Positions 1-10,448 of a stretch of DNA of 64,000 bases are shown here, piece by piece. Origin of the DNA: Tuctoria greenei (Eukaryota; Streptophyta; Magnoliopsida; Poales; Poaceae); the NCBI GenBank assembly GCA_036927565.1, contig JAYESD010000005.1, positions 86,282,301 through 86,346,300 on the forward strand. Direction: 5' to 3'. The first letter of the stretch is position 1. Each line of letters begins with the position of its first letter. The translations under genes and the position numbers were made by a program. The notes below the pieces were generated by a model. The model was given only the letters and a program-made list of their open reading frames with translations, had not been told where the DNA came from and made no database searches.

Positions 1-56
1 CCCTAGTGGCGGAAGCAGCCCTAGCACCGACACTGGCTCTCGCTGGGGCCTCAGGG

Positions 57-1128
57 CTAGAGGCCGGAGATGAAGCAACTTGTACACTTGGGTTTTGAGG
101 CATCTGGGGCCTCAAGGGAAGGTGCTCCACATCTTTGAAACTCTATGCCTGTGACCTTCTCAATCATAAACATCATATAAGGAGCATAGCCACATGACAT
201 GTTCGTTGTGTAGTAGATGTTCACCATGTCATTCCAAATATAGTCACAGACATCAAATTTTCTTTCTTTTCTAATGACCTTCATTATGATACTGAGATAC
301 CCCTGCACACTCCCAGCATCCCCATCCTTGGGGGCAATTGTCTTCCTTAGAACCGTGTTCAACACCACAAAGAAAGGCTTCATATTCTTTGTAGAAGGGG
401 GGGGTTGAACTTAGAGTTGGGCTCATAGAGGAACTTCATCTTGTCTTTCTCGATGACACCTATGTTGTGGATGATTACATTGTCATTGCTCGATGTGTCA
501 AGGTGTAGCAGTCTTCCAAATTCCTCATAAGTTATGCTGTACTTGGATCCATGAGTCATCCAAGTCACACTTTCTTCTTCGTCACTTGAGAAGTGGCAAG
601 TAGCATAAAACTGGGCGATGATTTCATCATTCCAGTTGTCCCTGAAGGAGAAGAGGTCCCTCAATCCATGCCTTTTGACTGCCTCCACAACTTCAATAAA
701 CAGTGAGCAGCCCTTCTTCTCAAAATGCGCCCAATCGATCCATTGGTTGCGCACCAAGGGTGTCTTCATTTGGAGGTATACAAACTTGTAGAAGTCTGCA
801 TGGAAGTTTATCCAAAACCTCCCATCGGAAGCTTGCTTCGGACGGCTGTAACAATCAACATTTTTGATTTTTGCAGCCGTGTCACTGCCCTTCCCGTTGC
901 AATTCCCTTGCCCTTGCCCTTGCCCTTGGCCTGGCGAGGGCCACCACCAGCTGAAGCTTTGGATGCTCGCTTCTACACGAGGACTTTCCTTCGAGATTGG
1001 GGAGGAGAGGTAGCTGGCTCGGAGGGGCATTCTTGGCACTTCTTGCCAAGGCTTGTCGAGGACCGAAGCACGACTTCGTGGTCCATCTCGGCCTCGAAGT
1101 CGGAAACTTCGTAGTGAGAGTTCGACAT
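57..1128 (-). pseudogene. Env-position ORF with plant mobile-type domain (broken)
   Basis: This lies downstream of the Sirevirus RNase H on the same strand, where Sireviruses carry an env-like ORF. I place the start at the ATG whose first base is 1128 (MSNSHYEVSDFEAEMD). An acidic/serine N-terminus is followed by Gly-Lys repeats (about 905-950), then a globular part with WINFHADFY and FYATCHFSSDEEESVTWM that resembles the 'putative plant transposon protein' domain rather than a typical envelope. I see no signal peptide or membrane segment. The frame is broken by a stop near 972, a shift in the Gly-Lys repeat and a shift at about 383-400 beside a G run. Function is unknown. It could instead be a fragment of an unrelated element, but orientation and position favour a Sirevirus gene. 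Confidence 0.5.
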
Positions 1129-1220
1129 GCCCTGAGAATGGATTGCACAAGGTATTGATGAGTATAGATGACAAGGAATTGCATTGAGAGATTAATAAGT
1201 TAGGATTGGGTTCAGAAGAA

Positions 1221-1276
1221 TCGGACAAGTCCGGTGTACAGGCACGGACTAGTCCGGGTGACCGGTCTAGTCTGGT
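1221..1276. promoter_or_regulatory. Palindrome group, env-proximal
   Basis: It holds one CGGACAAGTCCGG, one CGGACTAGTCCGG and a degenerate GGTCTAGTCTGG within 56 bases, the same motif as in the Sirevirus LTR. It lies about 95 bases upstream of the env-position start codon. Confidence 0.55.
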
Positions 1277-1667
1277 ACTCATCCTCAAGAACCCTAACTA
1301 TGAGACAAATGGAGTTGCTCAATGCAAAACTAGCCTAACAGCAATGTAATAATACATCAAGGACACTTGCATTTGGTGACAGAAGCTAGGCTATTTGATC
1401 AACAATGAAGAAAATGGAGATTTCTAGGGTTTGGGGGAAAAAATACGGAAAAATCGCTTGAATCTCGAAGAAGAGGGGGTTAAAGGGTGGACAAGTTCGT
1501 GGTCTTCAATCCCTAAGCGAAGGAGGTTGATTTCCACCCAAACTTGGAGATTTTTTATGGAGAAATCGTCGAATCACCTTGGGGAGCTCGAGCGTGAAGA
1601 GAGAAAGCTTGAGGCAAGTGTGGGTTAGGGAAATTAGGGTTTGGTGGCAGCTAGGGGTATTGACACG

Positions 1668-1830
1668 AAAAATCGGACAAGTCCGAAAATGATCGGACTA
1701 GTATGAACTTTTCCATAGGCTATATCGTACTAGTCCATGGTGTGCCGAACTAGGCCCGCTCTGCGGACTACTCTACATGGGCGGACTAGTCCGGGTAACC
1801 ACGGACTAGTCTGTGGTCACCAGGGAAGAA
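1668..1830. promoter_or_regulatory. Palindrome array in the pol-env spacer
   Basis: At least six full or degenerate copies of CGGAC(T/A)(A/T)GTCCG occur in about 160 bases, including CGGACTAGTCCGGG followed closely by CGGACTAGTCTG. These match the motif of the Sirevirus LTR array at 21620-22060 although this is not LTR sequence. Confidence 0.55.
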
Positions 1831-2056
1831 ATGCCTAGCCCATTCGTATATATTCAAAGGTACTTATTTAGAAAATAGGGAGGCAAACCAAATCAAGTAA
1901 TCTTGATGAATATGATCAGTGAGCATACAACAATCAAGCAATGATCATAATTCACCAAGATCTAGTAGTTGACATAGTTTTTCGGAAAAATTTAGAGAGA
2001 TGATTTTCACAACTCAATCAATGAATTTTGATGATAGCATTCAGGTATACAAGATT

Positions 2057-2225
2057 TCAAGCCACGCTCCGAGAATCAAGGATATTGAGTTCATTTCAGA
2101 GTTTGCAAAAACGTTTTTCATCAAGTGGCTTGGTGAAAATATCGGCAAGTTGATTTTTGGTGTTGACATGTGAAATGGCTATATCTCCCTTCATTGAATT
2201 GTCTCTCAAAAAGTTATGCCGAATG
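2057..2225 (-). pseudogene. Sirevirus RNase H, C-terminal part
   Basis: On the minus strand this begins RHNFLRDNSMKGD and includes HVNTKNQLADIFTKPLD, the conserved end of Ty1/copia RNase H. It ends at a TGA at 2057-2059, with one earlier in-frame TGA (an arginine-to-stop type change). It joins in frame to the portion ending at 15261 once the nested element and one 5 bp target copy are discounted, which proves the split is due to C1. It would complete the Pol polyprotein that degrades RNA in RNA:DNA hybrids. Confidence 0.85.
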
Positions 2226-3102
2226 TGTCGGTACCCTGCGTACCGGATACCCCTTGGAACTGCAAAGAGTGCAAAGGAACTCCACCTATCTGAGTTGAAG
2301 ACCTTGAAGGCCCCACATGTTACTCGTAACCGGACCTGCCTCCCTCATATGGTTAGTCCCAGTGCCGCCACATGTATCATAAAACCGGAGATACAATCCA
2401 TACATGGGAATGCTTCGGACTAGATACCTGTGTGGCACACCCGGACCTAACCCCCGACAGAGAGAAGCTCCGGTACTAACACATATACAACAGCATCAGA
2501 ACTACTCGTCCAAGATGGTAAGATCCGAAGCTGCCACGCGTTCGACCGCTGGACCTTCAACCTCAACAAGCAGATTGGTGGACCTTCAACGGCTCGGACC
2601 TTCAAGGGACATTTAAGGCTTCAAGACCTGATTATGTGTCATTAATGCAACCTTAATGACACATGATCGGAGGACCCTTAATACTAGTAACGCCACCATT
2701 AAGGCGCGTTACCCCGCTATTAAGGAGAATTAAGTACATTAAACTGTGTATTAGGCATCAGTAACCGACAGTGCCACATGTCGGGCAAGGCTAACGATGT
2801 AACGGCTAGCCCTTGTACTATAAAAGGACTGGCCGAGCAATACAAGGTAACACTCTGGTCTGAGGCTCATGCTCGGGGGTCTTTGGTCTCTCTTTCTGGC
2901 ACTCTCAGACTCTCATGCACTCAATACAACAACAACAACACACCCTTTGAGTAGGGTATTACGCTCAGGAGGCCCGAACCATGTAAATCATTGTGTCAAG
3001 TCACTATCTTGTTCTGAATCTCCGTGTGCCCTAACCGAACTAAGAAACTCCACGGGCTACTAAGAGTAGTACCAGGGGAATTGCCGGAAGCACCATTCGA
3101 CA
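2226..3102 (+). repeat. C1 5' LTR
   Basis: 877 bases beginning TGTCGGTACC and ending CATTCGACA. It matches 14383-15260 along its whole length. TATA box at 2818-2827. A short CAACAACAACA stretch occurs near 2927. Confidence 0.92.
2818..2827 (+). promoter_or_regulatory. C1 LTR TATA box
   Basis: CTATAAAAGG lies about 285 bases before the LTR end. The same box is found in the 3' LTR (14975-14984), in both C2 LTRs (47119-47128 and 59389-59398, minus strand) and in D (30387-30396), so it is the conserved core promoter of this LTR group. Confidence 0.75.
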
Positions 3103-3123
3103 TTTGGCGCACCAAGTAGGGGG
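3103..3123 (+). other. C1 primer binding site
   Basis: TTTGGCGCACCAAGTAGGGGG directly follows the LTR. Equivalent sites follow the C2 5' LTR (59100-59122, minus) and D LTR (30658-30678). I do not assign the tRNA. Confidence 0.65.
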
Positions 3124-3139
3124 TTCCTGAGATTCTAAG

Positions 3140-4980
3140 ATGGTGAATTCTACTGCTGGACCATCCAACGGTAACCACACTAAGCAACCTGTTGGAGGCA
3201 ATCCCTCCAACATGCAGCAGCCAGCAGGTGCTATAGCCCTAGCAGGAGTCATACCACCGCCGCCACCGTCCACTCTGGTGAATCAACCCGGACATCGAGG
3301 TTGGGCACTTGCGTCGATCACTGCATCGACAAACAACAACCCCGAACACGCGCTTATTGTTGCGCGTGCTCTTCTCCAACGCCCACCACTTCCAGGAGCA
3401 CCCCCAGGGTGCAATGGAGCAGTGGAGAGCTGATGTGGATCATCTCGATGCAGCAGCTGCCGATGGCATCAGCAATCAAGGTCATCCCCCCCCTCGGGGC
3501 GGGCCCCATCATAGCGTCGGACCTTGTCAGGTAGACTTGGTCTGCAAGCTTTGCAGCACAGGAGATGTGCTGCATCTCAACAGGTGACGTCGCTGCCTTC
3601 CGGGGCGCGATGTACTCAAACAGTAACAAGGCTTTCGACTCACGACCTCTGGGCGGAGCTCGATCATCGTTACCGGCAACAGGACGGCCGCGTCCACATC
3701 AAGCATGCTCGCGAGAGGTGAGTGGCTCGGGACAGTCCTGCTCTTGGGGGAGTAGGAGGAGGATGTTCTGCCTTGGCCATACACCTGCGCATGGTCAGAT
3801 GGCCGCAAAAGTTCTGGTCCCACTTGCAGGAGAAATTTGACGGGACTGTCAACCCCATCGAATTTCTTCAAATCTACTCCACCACTATCCTTGCAGCTGG
3901 GGGCAATTAGGCCGTGATGGCCAATTATTTCCCTATGGCTTTGACTGGGACCGCCAGGTCTTGGTTCATGAGCCTTCCGCCTCACTCCATCAATAGTTGG
4001 GCGGAGTTGTGCCAATAGTTCACCGCCAATTTCGGGAGCTCATACACCCGTCCAGGTACAAAACTGGATCTTTTCGCTGTCAAGCAAAAAAGGGGAGAGT
4101 CCTTGTGATCTTTTATCCAGTGGTTCTCCCAGATACGAAATAACATTTCTTCTATCTCGAGCGCTTCTGTTATTGTAGCATTCAGGCAGGGCATTCGATA
4201 TAAGAAAATGCTGGAGAAGCTGGCCACCAAGGAAGTCACCAGCGTCACAGAACTCTTCAGCTTGGCACACAAGTGTGCCAAGGCTGCGGTGGGCCGCGAA
4301 ATGCACTCCAAAACACCTCCGAAGGCCAACAAAAATTCCTCCAAGGGTGAAGCCACTACCTCTGGGAGCGGTAAGAAGAAGAAAAAGTCCAACAGCAAGA
4401 AAAAGTCGTCGGGTAGCACACCTATTGCTGCAGCTGCCGCGGCTCCGGGTGGCCCGGGGCCACGCCCTGAGAAACGACCTCGGCTATCGTCTGAAGATGG
4501 TGGCAGCTCCAAGATGTAGTGTCCCGTACACAAGATGGACAGGCACAACCTTGAAGACTACCGGAGGTCCAGAACCTTGTCGAGTGCTACAACAAGCGCC
4601 AGGAAGAAGCTCCTTTCCATCAAAGGGAAGGAAAGAAAAAACTCGACGAAGCTCCGGCTGAAGAGGAGTTAGGCTTTCAGGACCCCAAAAGGGTCTTGAA
4701 GGCTGTTTACACCTCCGTTGATGACAACTCTGATGTCTCCGACAATGAGCGTCAGAAGACCATGAACACCATCTTTGGTGGTTCGCGGGACATCACTTCT
4801 CGCCGTTTCCTCAAGACAATGCGGCGGGACATGGCCTCTGTAGATCCCACCGCAAGGGCGGAGCCTCATCGGAAGTGGATGGATACTGCCATCACCTTCG
4901 ATGCTTCGGGCTGCCCTAGGAACATGATCGGAGCTGGCCAACTTCCATTGATGGTATCTCCGACCATCAATAACATCTAG
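3140..4980 (+). pseudogene. C1 gag (broken)
   Basis: It starts at an ATG (MVNSTAGPSNG) and matches the C2 gag start. A proline-rich N-terminus is followed by the capsid-type retrotransposon gag region (ANYFPMALTGTARSW near 3918-3970), a Ser/Lys-rich linker (SGKKKKKSNSKKK) and a variant zinc-binding motif of CPxHx4HxLED type near 4520. The last cysteine of that motif is tyrosine here (cysteine in C2). Several frameshifts in 3380-3840 and stops after GGN, LCQ and ESL inactivate it. The last stop, TAG at 4978-4980, is at the same codon in C2 and sits exactly before the protease. Gag normally forms the particle that packages element RNA. Confidence 0.85.
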
Positions 4981-5562
4981 CTCCACCACGTAATGGTGGA
5001 CGGAGGTTCGGGGTTGAACCTCATAAGCTTCAAAGCCTTCGTCATGCTTCAGCTCCGACCTTCGGATCTTCGGCCCTCCCAACCTTTCTCAGGAGTTGGT
5101 CCGGGAGCCATAACCCCACTCGGTGTCATTACTCTCCCTGTGAACTTCGGAACTCGGGAGAACTATAGGACTGAGAAGATGGTCTTCGACGTGGCATCGA
5201 TCAACTTGCCATTCAACGCTATCTTGGGCAGGCCAGCTTTATACAAATTCATGGCTGCTGCTCATTATGGCTACTTGGTGTTGAAGATGCCAACACCCTC
5301 AGGCGTTCTCCAGATCTGCTGAGATCGCACCACTGGAGTTATAGCTCCGGAAGAACTCCATGCACTTGCTACAATGCAGGAGGAAGAATACGGAAAGGAG
5401 CAAGCTCAGAAGCCCCCGAGCATTCGTCATCGAGGATCAACTTCCGCACCACGTGTGCAACCAAGCGGCGACACCGACATTCCCATCAAAGTCGTCCAAA
5501 TTGGTCCTGACGCTACTCAGACCACCCGTATATCGGGAGGCCTGAACAACAGATAGGAGCCT
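4981..5562 (+). pseudogene. C1 aspartic protease region
   Basis: It follows the TAG at 4978-4980 with no shift of frame. The active-site segment is MVDGGSGLNL (D-G-G form usual in this lineage), followed by LGRPALYKFMAA. The frame has a stop near 5320 (GGA to TGA compared with C2) and ends at a TAG (about 5554-5556) placed just before the RT lead-in; C2 has TAG at the same codon. The enzyme would process Gag-Pol. Confidence 0.8.
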
Positions 5563-6451
5563 GCGCTCATCACTTTCCTCCGGGCTAATGTCGACGTGTT
5601 TGCCTGGCAACCGTCACAAATGCTTGGGATAGGGAGGTGATTGAGCACAATCTGAAGATTTATCCTGACGCTCAACCTGTAAATCAGAAGCCTCGAAAGC
5701 AATCAGTAGAGCGACAGGATTCATACGTCAATAAGTGAAGAAGTTGCTCAAAGCTGGATTCATCCGGAAAGTCTTCCACCCAAAATGGCTGGCAAACCCA
5801 GCCGTTGTACCCAACGCCGGTAGGAAGCTTCGGATGTGTATCAACTACACAACACTGAATAAGGCATGCCAAGAGGATCCATTTCCACTAACTAGAATAG
5901 ATCAGATAGTGGATTCCACCTCCGGGTGTGAATTACTATGTTTCCTAGATGCATATTCTGGGTATCATCAAATCAGAATGTCTAGGGAAGATGAAGAGCA
6001 TACTGCCTTCATCATAGTAGATGGATTATATTGTTACACTACCATGCCATTCGGTCTCAAAAACGCTGCTTTAACGTTTCTGCGAGCTATGTACAAAACT
6101 TTTGGAGAGCTTATTAGAGATGTAGTGGAAGTGTACGTCAATGACATTATCATCAAGATCAAGAACAAGGAGTCATTTCTCGACACCTTGCAAGGTGTCT
6201 TACAGAAGTTGCGAATCACACACACAAAGCTGAACCCAGACAAGTGCATCTTTAAGGTTAGCTCCGGAAAGCTTCTTGGATTCTTGGTGAACCACCAAGG
6301 AATAGAGGCGAATCCGGCGAAGATTAAAGCTATTGAAGGCATGCAGCCACCAGCTCGCATCAAGGATGTCTAGAAGCTAATTGGGTGTCTAGCTGCCCTT
6401 AGTTGGTTCATCTTAAGACTAGCGGAACGGGCGCTACCCTTCTTCAAACTA
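5563..6451 (+). pseudogene. C1 reverse transcriptase (dead active site)
   Basis: The best-preserved part is 5735-6373: FIRKVFHPKWLANP, FLDAYSGYHQI, MPFGLKNAA and LLGFLVNHQGIEANP are standard Ty3/gypsy RT motifs. The catalytic YVDD reads YVND (first Asp to Asn; the C2 copy reads YVDD), so the enzyme would be inactive. A shift near 5620, two stops just before 5735 and a TAG at 6371-6373 (CAG in C2) also break it. Confidence 0.88.
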
Positions 6452-7236
6452 TTGAGGAAGTCCGGACAATTCCAATGGTCTGAAGAAGCAGAAAAGGCAT
6501 TCCAAGAGCTGAAGCAACTCCTCACCACTCTACCAACTTTGGTAGATCCAAATCCTGGTGAGCCACTTCTACTTTACATTTTAGCAACTGACGAAGTTGT
6601 CAGCATGGTCCTGGTTGCGGAAAGACCAGAACCATCCCGAGTTCAGGAATCCAGACCCCTCCGGGAAGGTCCGGAGCTACCTGAAGGCGAGTCTGGGTCC
6701 CAGCCCCCAGACCCAGATCCTCAAGGTGAGAAGTCAGAGGATCAACCTCCTTCAAATGAAAGAGTTACTGTTGCTGAACAAGAAGATCGGATCCTTCTGG
6801 GAGGGTTCGGGTCACTTCAGAAGAAGCCTCGGGTTCCTCTAGCAAGAACTGGGATGTCCCCAAAAAAGGTTTGGACTCCTCCGGGAGGGTCCGGGTTGAT
6901 GAGGAGGAAGCTTCGGGCCCCTCTGGGAAGTTTCGGACAGTTCAGCGCCCAGTGTACTTCATAAGTGAAGTACTTCACGAAGCAAAGACTTGGTACCTAG
7001 AGGTGCATAAGCTGCTCTACGTAGTTCTTATTGCCTCTAGGAAGCTTCATCATTACTTCCAAGCTCACAAGATTTCAGTGGTAACCTCTTATCCACTGTG
7101 TGCAATCTTGCATAACCCAAACTCTACTGGGAACATTGCAAAGTGGGCAGCGGAATTGGCCGAGTTCGATCTTGAATTCGTCCCAAGACAAGTGATCAAG
7201 AGTCAAGCATTGGCAGACTTCATGGCGGAATGGACC
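6452..7236 (+). pseudogene. C1 RNase H with a proline-rich insertion
   Basis: The connection (FQWSEEAEKAF) leads into the first RNase H (LLLYILATDEVVSMVLVAERPE). The domain is then interrupted by roughly 300 bases coding Pro/Ser/Gly/Glu-rich sequence with repeats of PSGxVRV(D)EEA type (about 6625-6935) before it resumes at QRPVYFISEVLHEAKTWYLE. C2 has an in-frame insertion of the same kind at the same place. A frame change near 6870-6960 lies inside the insertion. Confidence 0.8.
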
Positions 7237-7746
7237 CCCTCTCCATCAAATCCTGGGGGCCCCAGTGATCAGAAACCGGAACCTAAGGTTCCGGTCTTCA
7301 CTGAGCCTCACTGGATTCTCTACTTCGACGGCTCCGTGCAGAAGGAGGGGGCCGGAGCTGGAACCCTTCGACTTGCTCCGACCGGGGAAAAGGTCAAATA
7401 CATGATTCACCTTGACTTCAAGGAGACCAACAACATGGCGGTGTATGAAGCACTAATCTATGGGCTCAGGGTGGAACTAGCATATGGTGTCAAGCAGCTA
7501 TTGGTAAAGGGTGATTTGCAGCTCATTATAAAACAAGTTAAACGTGAATGCTGCTGCAAAAACCCTCAACTAGCTGCATATCTTCTTGAAGTCAAGAAGC
7601 TTCAGAAGGATTTCGAAGTCCTAGATCTTTGCGATGTCCAGCGTCTCAACAACGCTGAAGCTAACGAACTCTCGATGAAAGCTTCAACTGGAGATCCGGC
7701 TCCCGACGGGACCTTCGTCCGAAGATTGTCAAGACCAACAGCTTAG
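7237..7746 (+). pseudogene. C1 second (archaeal-type) RNase H
   Basis: ILYFDGSVQKEGAGAG, NNMAVYEALIYGL and LVKGDLQLIIKQ supply the D-E-D pattern of the extra RNase H that marks the Tat lineage. The frame is open through 7743 and ends at TAG 7744-7746, where C2 has CAG. It follows directly from the first RNase H as one polyprotein. Confidence 0.85.
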
Positions 7747-9138
7747 CCTGCCAAACTGAGCGAAGGGGGCGAGACCAGCACCTCGGAGCTGGCGGACCCG
7801 ATGGCCCTGTTACCATGGCGTCCATCAAAGGTCGTAGGTGCTACAGGAAGCTCCGAGCAACACAGCACACAAGACTCAGAAGCTCAAGTTATCTCTGATG
7901 CATGGATCTCGGAGATCCGGAGCTACTTGAAAGACAACATACTTCCTGAAGACAATGTATCTGTTGACCGGATAGTCAGATTGGCTAAAAGGTACACACT
8001 GGTGGAAGGGGATCTCTACCGGCGTGGTGCCAACGGCGTTCTAATGTTGTGCATTAGAAGGGAAGAAGGCCACAAGCTCCTTGCGGAAATCCATGGAGGC
8101 GAGTGTGGGAACCACGCGTCATCCCGCACGTTGGTCGGTAAAGCCTTTCGGCATGGTTTTTACTGGCCTACAGCACTCCAGGATGCAACCGAGCTAGTGA
8201 AGAAATGTGAAGCATGCCAGTTCCATGCGAAGCAAATTCACACACTAGCTCAACCTCTACAAATGATACCTTCGACGTGGACATTCGCTCTGTTGGGTAT
8301 GGATATTTTGGGACCTTTCCCAAAAGCCGTCGGAGGTTACAAGAACCTGTATGTCGCCATCGACAAGTTCACCATGTGGCCAGAAGCAACTCCAGTTGTG
8401 ACAATAAACATGCAATCAGCTATCAAGTTCTTGCAGTCCATAGAATGCAGATTTGGAGTCCCAAACAAGATCATAACTAACAACGGGACCCAATTCACAA
8501 GTTCCGCATTCCAAGGATATTGCGAAGACCTCGACGTTCAAGTCAGCTACGCTTCTGTGGCTCACCTAACAAGCAATGGCCAAGCTGAGAGAGCAAATGC
8601 AGAAATTTTAAAAGGACCCAAGACGCGCACATATGAGCGCTTGAAAAAACATGGAGCCAGCTGGACTGAAGAGCTTCCGCCCACCTTGTGGGCAAATAGG
8701 ACAACTCCAAGCCGGTCAACCGGAGAGACAACCTTCTTCCTGGTGTACGGAGTTGAAGCAGTCCTTCCTCCGAAAATCACCTTGGGGTCGCTCCAGGTCC
8801 GGACCTTCGACGCATCCACGTAGGACTAGCACCAGCGTGAAGACCTTGACCTCGTTGAAGAGGGAAGGTGTCGAACAGCTGTTCGAAATGCACGATACCA
8901 CCAAGCGCTCCGGCGTTATCACCCAATGCATGTGCATAGCCGAAAGCTTGAGGAAGGCGATCTGGTGCTACAGATAATACAAACTCGAGAAGGGTTAAAC
9001 AAACTTTACCCTAGCTGGGAAGGACCCTTTCGAGTGATCAATATATCCCGTCCCGGATGCGTTCGCTTGGCAACAGAGGATGGGACACCGCTCCCTAATC
9101 CTTGAAACATTGAGCACCTCCGTATGTTTTATTCTTAA
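7747..9138 (+). pseudogene. C1 integrase (active-site Asp replaced)
   Basis: The HHCC zinc domain (EIHGGECGNH, CEACQFHAKQ) lies at about 8085-8240. The core has GMDILGPFP, then ITNNGTQFTS where C2 has ITDNGTQFTS, so the second catalytic Asp is Asn, then QAERANAEIL with the catalytic Glu. The open stretch 7801-8823 ends at TAG (CAG expected). The C-terminal part (WEGPFRVINISRPG) continues to about 9138 with one more stop. Integrase would insert element cDNA; this copy could not. Confidence 0.88.
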
Positions 9139-10448
9139 TATCACGGAGGTGAGTCTGTAATTACATATGATGTATGTTATAGTGTCATTGTACAGAGACG
9201 GGTAGCTCCTCCGGGAGGACAGTCGGACCTTTCCAGGAAGGTCCGCAAAGTTCAAGCAACACTTGACACAGTCTCAGAACTAAAAGTGTAGCTAGCTACA
9301 CTGGGTCGAACAAGAAATGTAACACACTTAGCTTGGTTCCATACCCTAAGAGTGTAGTTGTCTCCCTTGTATCCCGGGCCTATAATGAAAGACATCAATA
9401 TGTGAAAACAGACTCCACATGCATTTATTTTGTACAGGCTCATTCTTTTTTATTTTTATTTTTCTTGTCTATAACAAAGTTGTGCAATTCTTAAGAAATT
9501 TAGCTCGAACAATTCATATATAATTCAAGTTGCATTGTTAATTCTTTTGGGTCTTAACATTGTTGAATGGCCTACTCGCCTGAACGCCAAGCCAATCTAG
9601 GTCCGGAGTGTGCTATCAGCTTAGCCTGGTCCTGCACCCTAAGTACGCCACTTTACTTACACCTCGGAAGGCCTAAGTAAGGTGAGTCCAGAAAACGATT
9701 GAACCTGGAGAAAATAAACAAATGCACTTTATTCTATATAGAATTGCTGTCGACCTAAAATTTCATATGGGAATAGTAAGTCGCAAATGAGTTACAGACA
9801 AGAAATGAATTTTACTATTTTTCTTGGCTTCAATGTGCAGGAAAAATAAAAATCTCATGATGATGGTGAACAATGCTGGAGCTATCAAAGCTTCAACATC
9901 CCCCAAGGGGGCCCACCGTCGATGTTTTAAACTTTGATTGTGGGCATCACCGGAGCTATCAAGTTCTGACAAATCCAGGGGGCCAGCCGTCAACGTGAAG
10001 AAATAAAAGGAATTGAAGAAAGGATGGTAGAAGGACACCCCAATGGGGTCTGCTAATGATGCTCTACGTGTTGACAGCGGTCACTGCCGAAGCTACTAAG
10101 CTCCGACAACCCCAGAGGGCCAGCCGTCGACGCTCTACTTGTTGATAGTGGTCGCTGCCGGAGCTACTAAGCTCCAATAGCCCCAGGGGGCCCCTGCCGT
10201 CGACACAAGAAAACTTCAGACCTATACTCTACAAGTTCGAAGCACTCAAGTCTTCAACAAAATGCTACATCTTTTTGGTACATGTTCGCAATCAAATTGT
10301 GTACATCTACCAGGGGGCTGAGTAAGACAAAGGTTGAAGAAAAAAATGAAATTCATAAATTCCTTGGATTTCATTCATCTGAAGGCAAGAGATTACAAAA
10401 TCGGAGAAAAGAAGAGAAGATACAAGTCAGAGCTAAAAGGAGAAAGTC
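9139..10448. other. C1 spacer between pol and antisense gene
   Basis: About 1.3 kb with no credible ORF. The 3' ends of the sense pol gene and of the antisense gene converge here. It is colinear, with divergence, to 51793-53086 of C2 and includes the repeats at 9873-10204. Confidence 0.7.
9873..10204. repeat. C1 hairpin-forming tandem repeats
   Basis: Four degenerate units, each with a near-palindrome such as CGGAGCTACTAAGCTCC, a CCCCAGGGGGCC-type G/C block and a CCGTCGAC or similar end. Start points are near 9875, 9948, 10082 and 10150. The arms CGGAGCT/AGCTCCG could fold in either transcript. Confidence 0.65.

Larger units (their letters stand above)
1129..2056 (-). other. Sirevirus pol-to-env spacer with palindromes
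   Basis: About 930 bases with no credible ORF. Read on the minus strand it has a TATA-like stretch near 1843-1856, an array of GGACTAGTCC-type palindromes (about 1668-1830), a pyrimidine-rich stretch with AAACCCTAA words that resembles a plant 5' untranslated leader, then a further palindrome group at 1221-1276 just before the env-position ORF. This arrangement would suit an internal promoter for that ORF. That is inference from layout only. Confidence 0.5.

Noticed and set aside
725..1114. Plus-strand ORF overlapping the env-position ORF
   Set aside because: Shadow of the minus-strand frame, created by Gly-Lys repeat codons.
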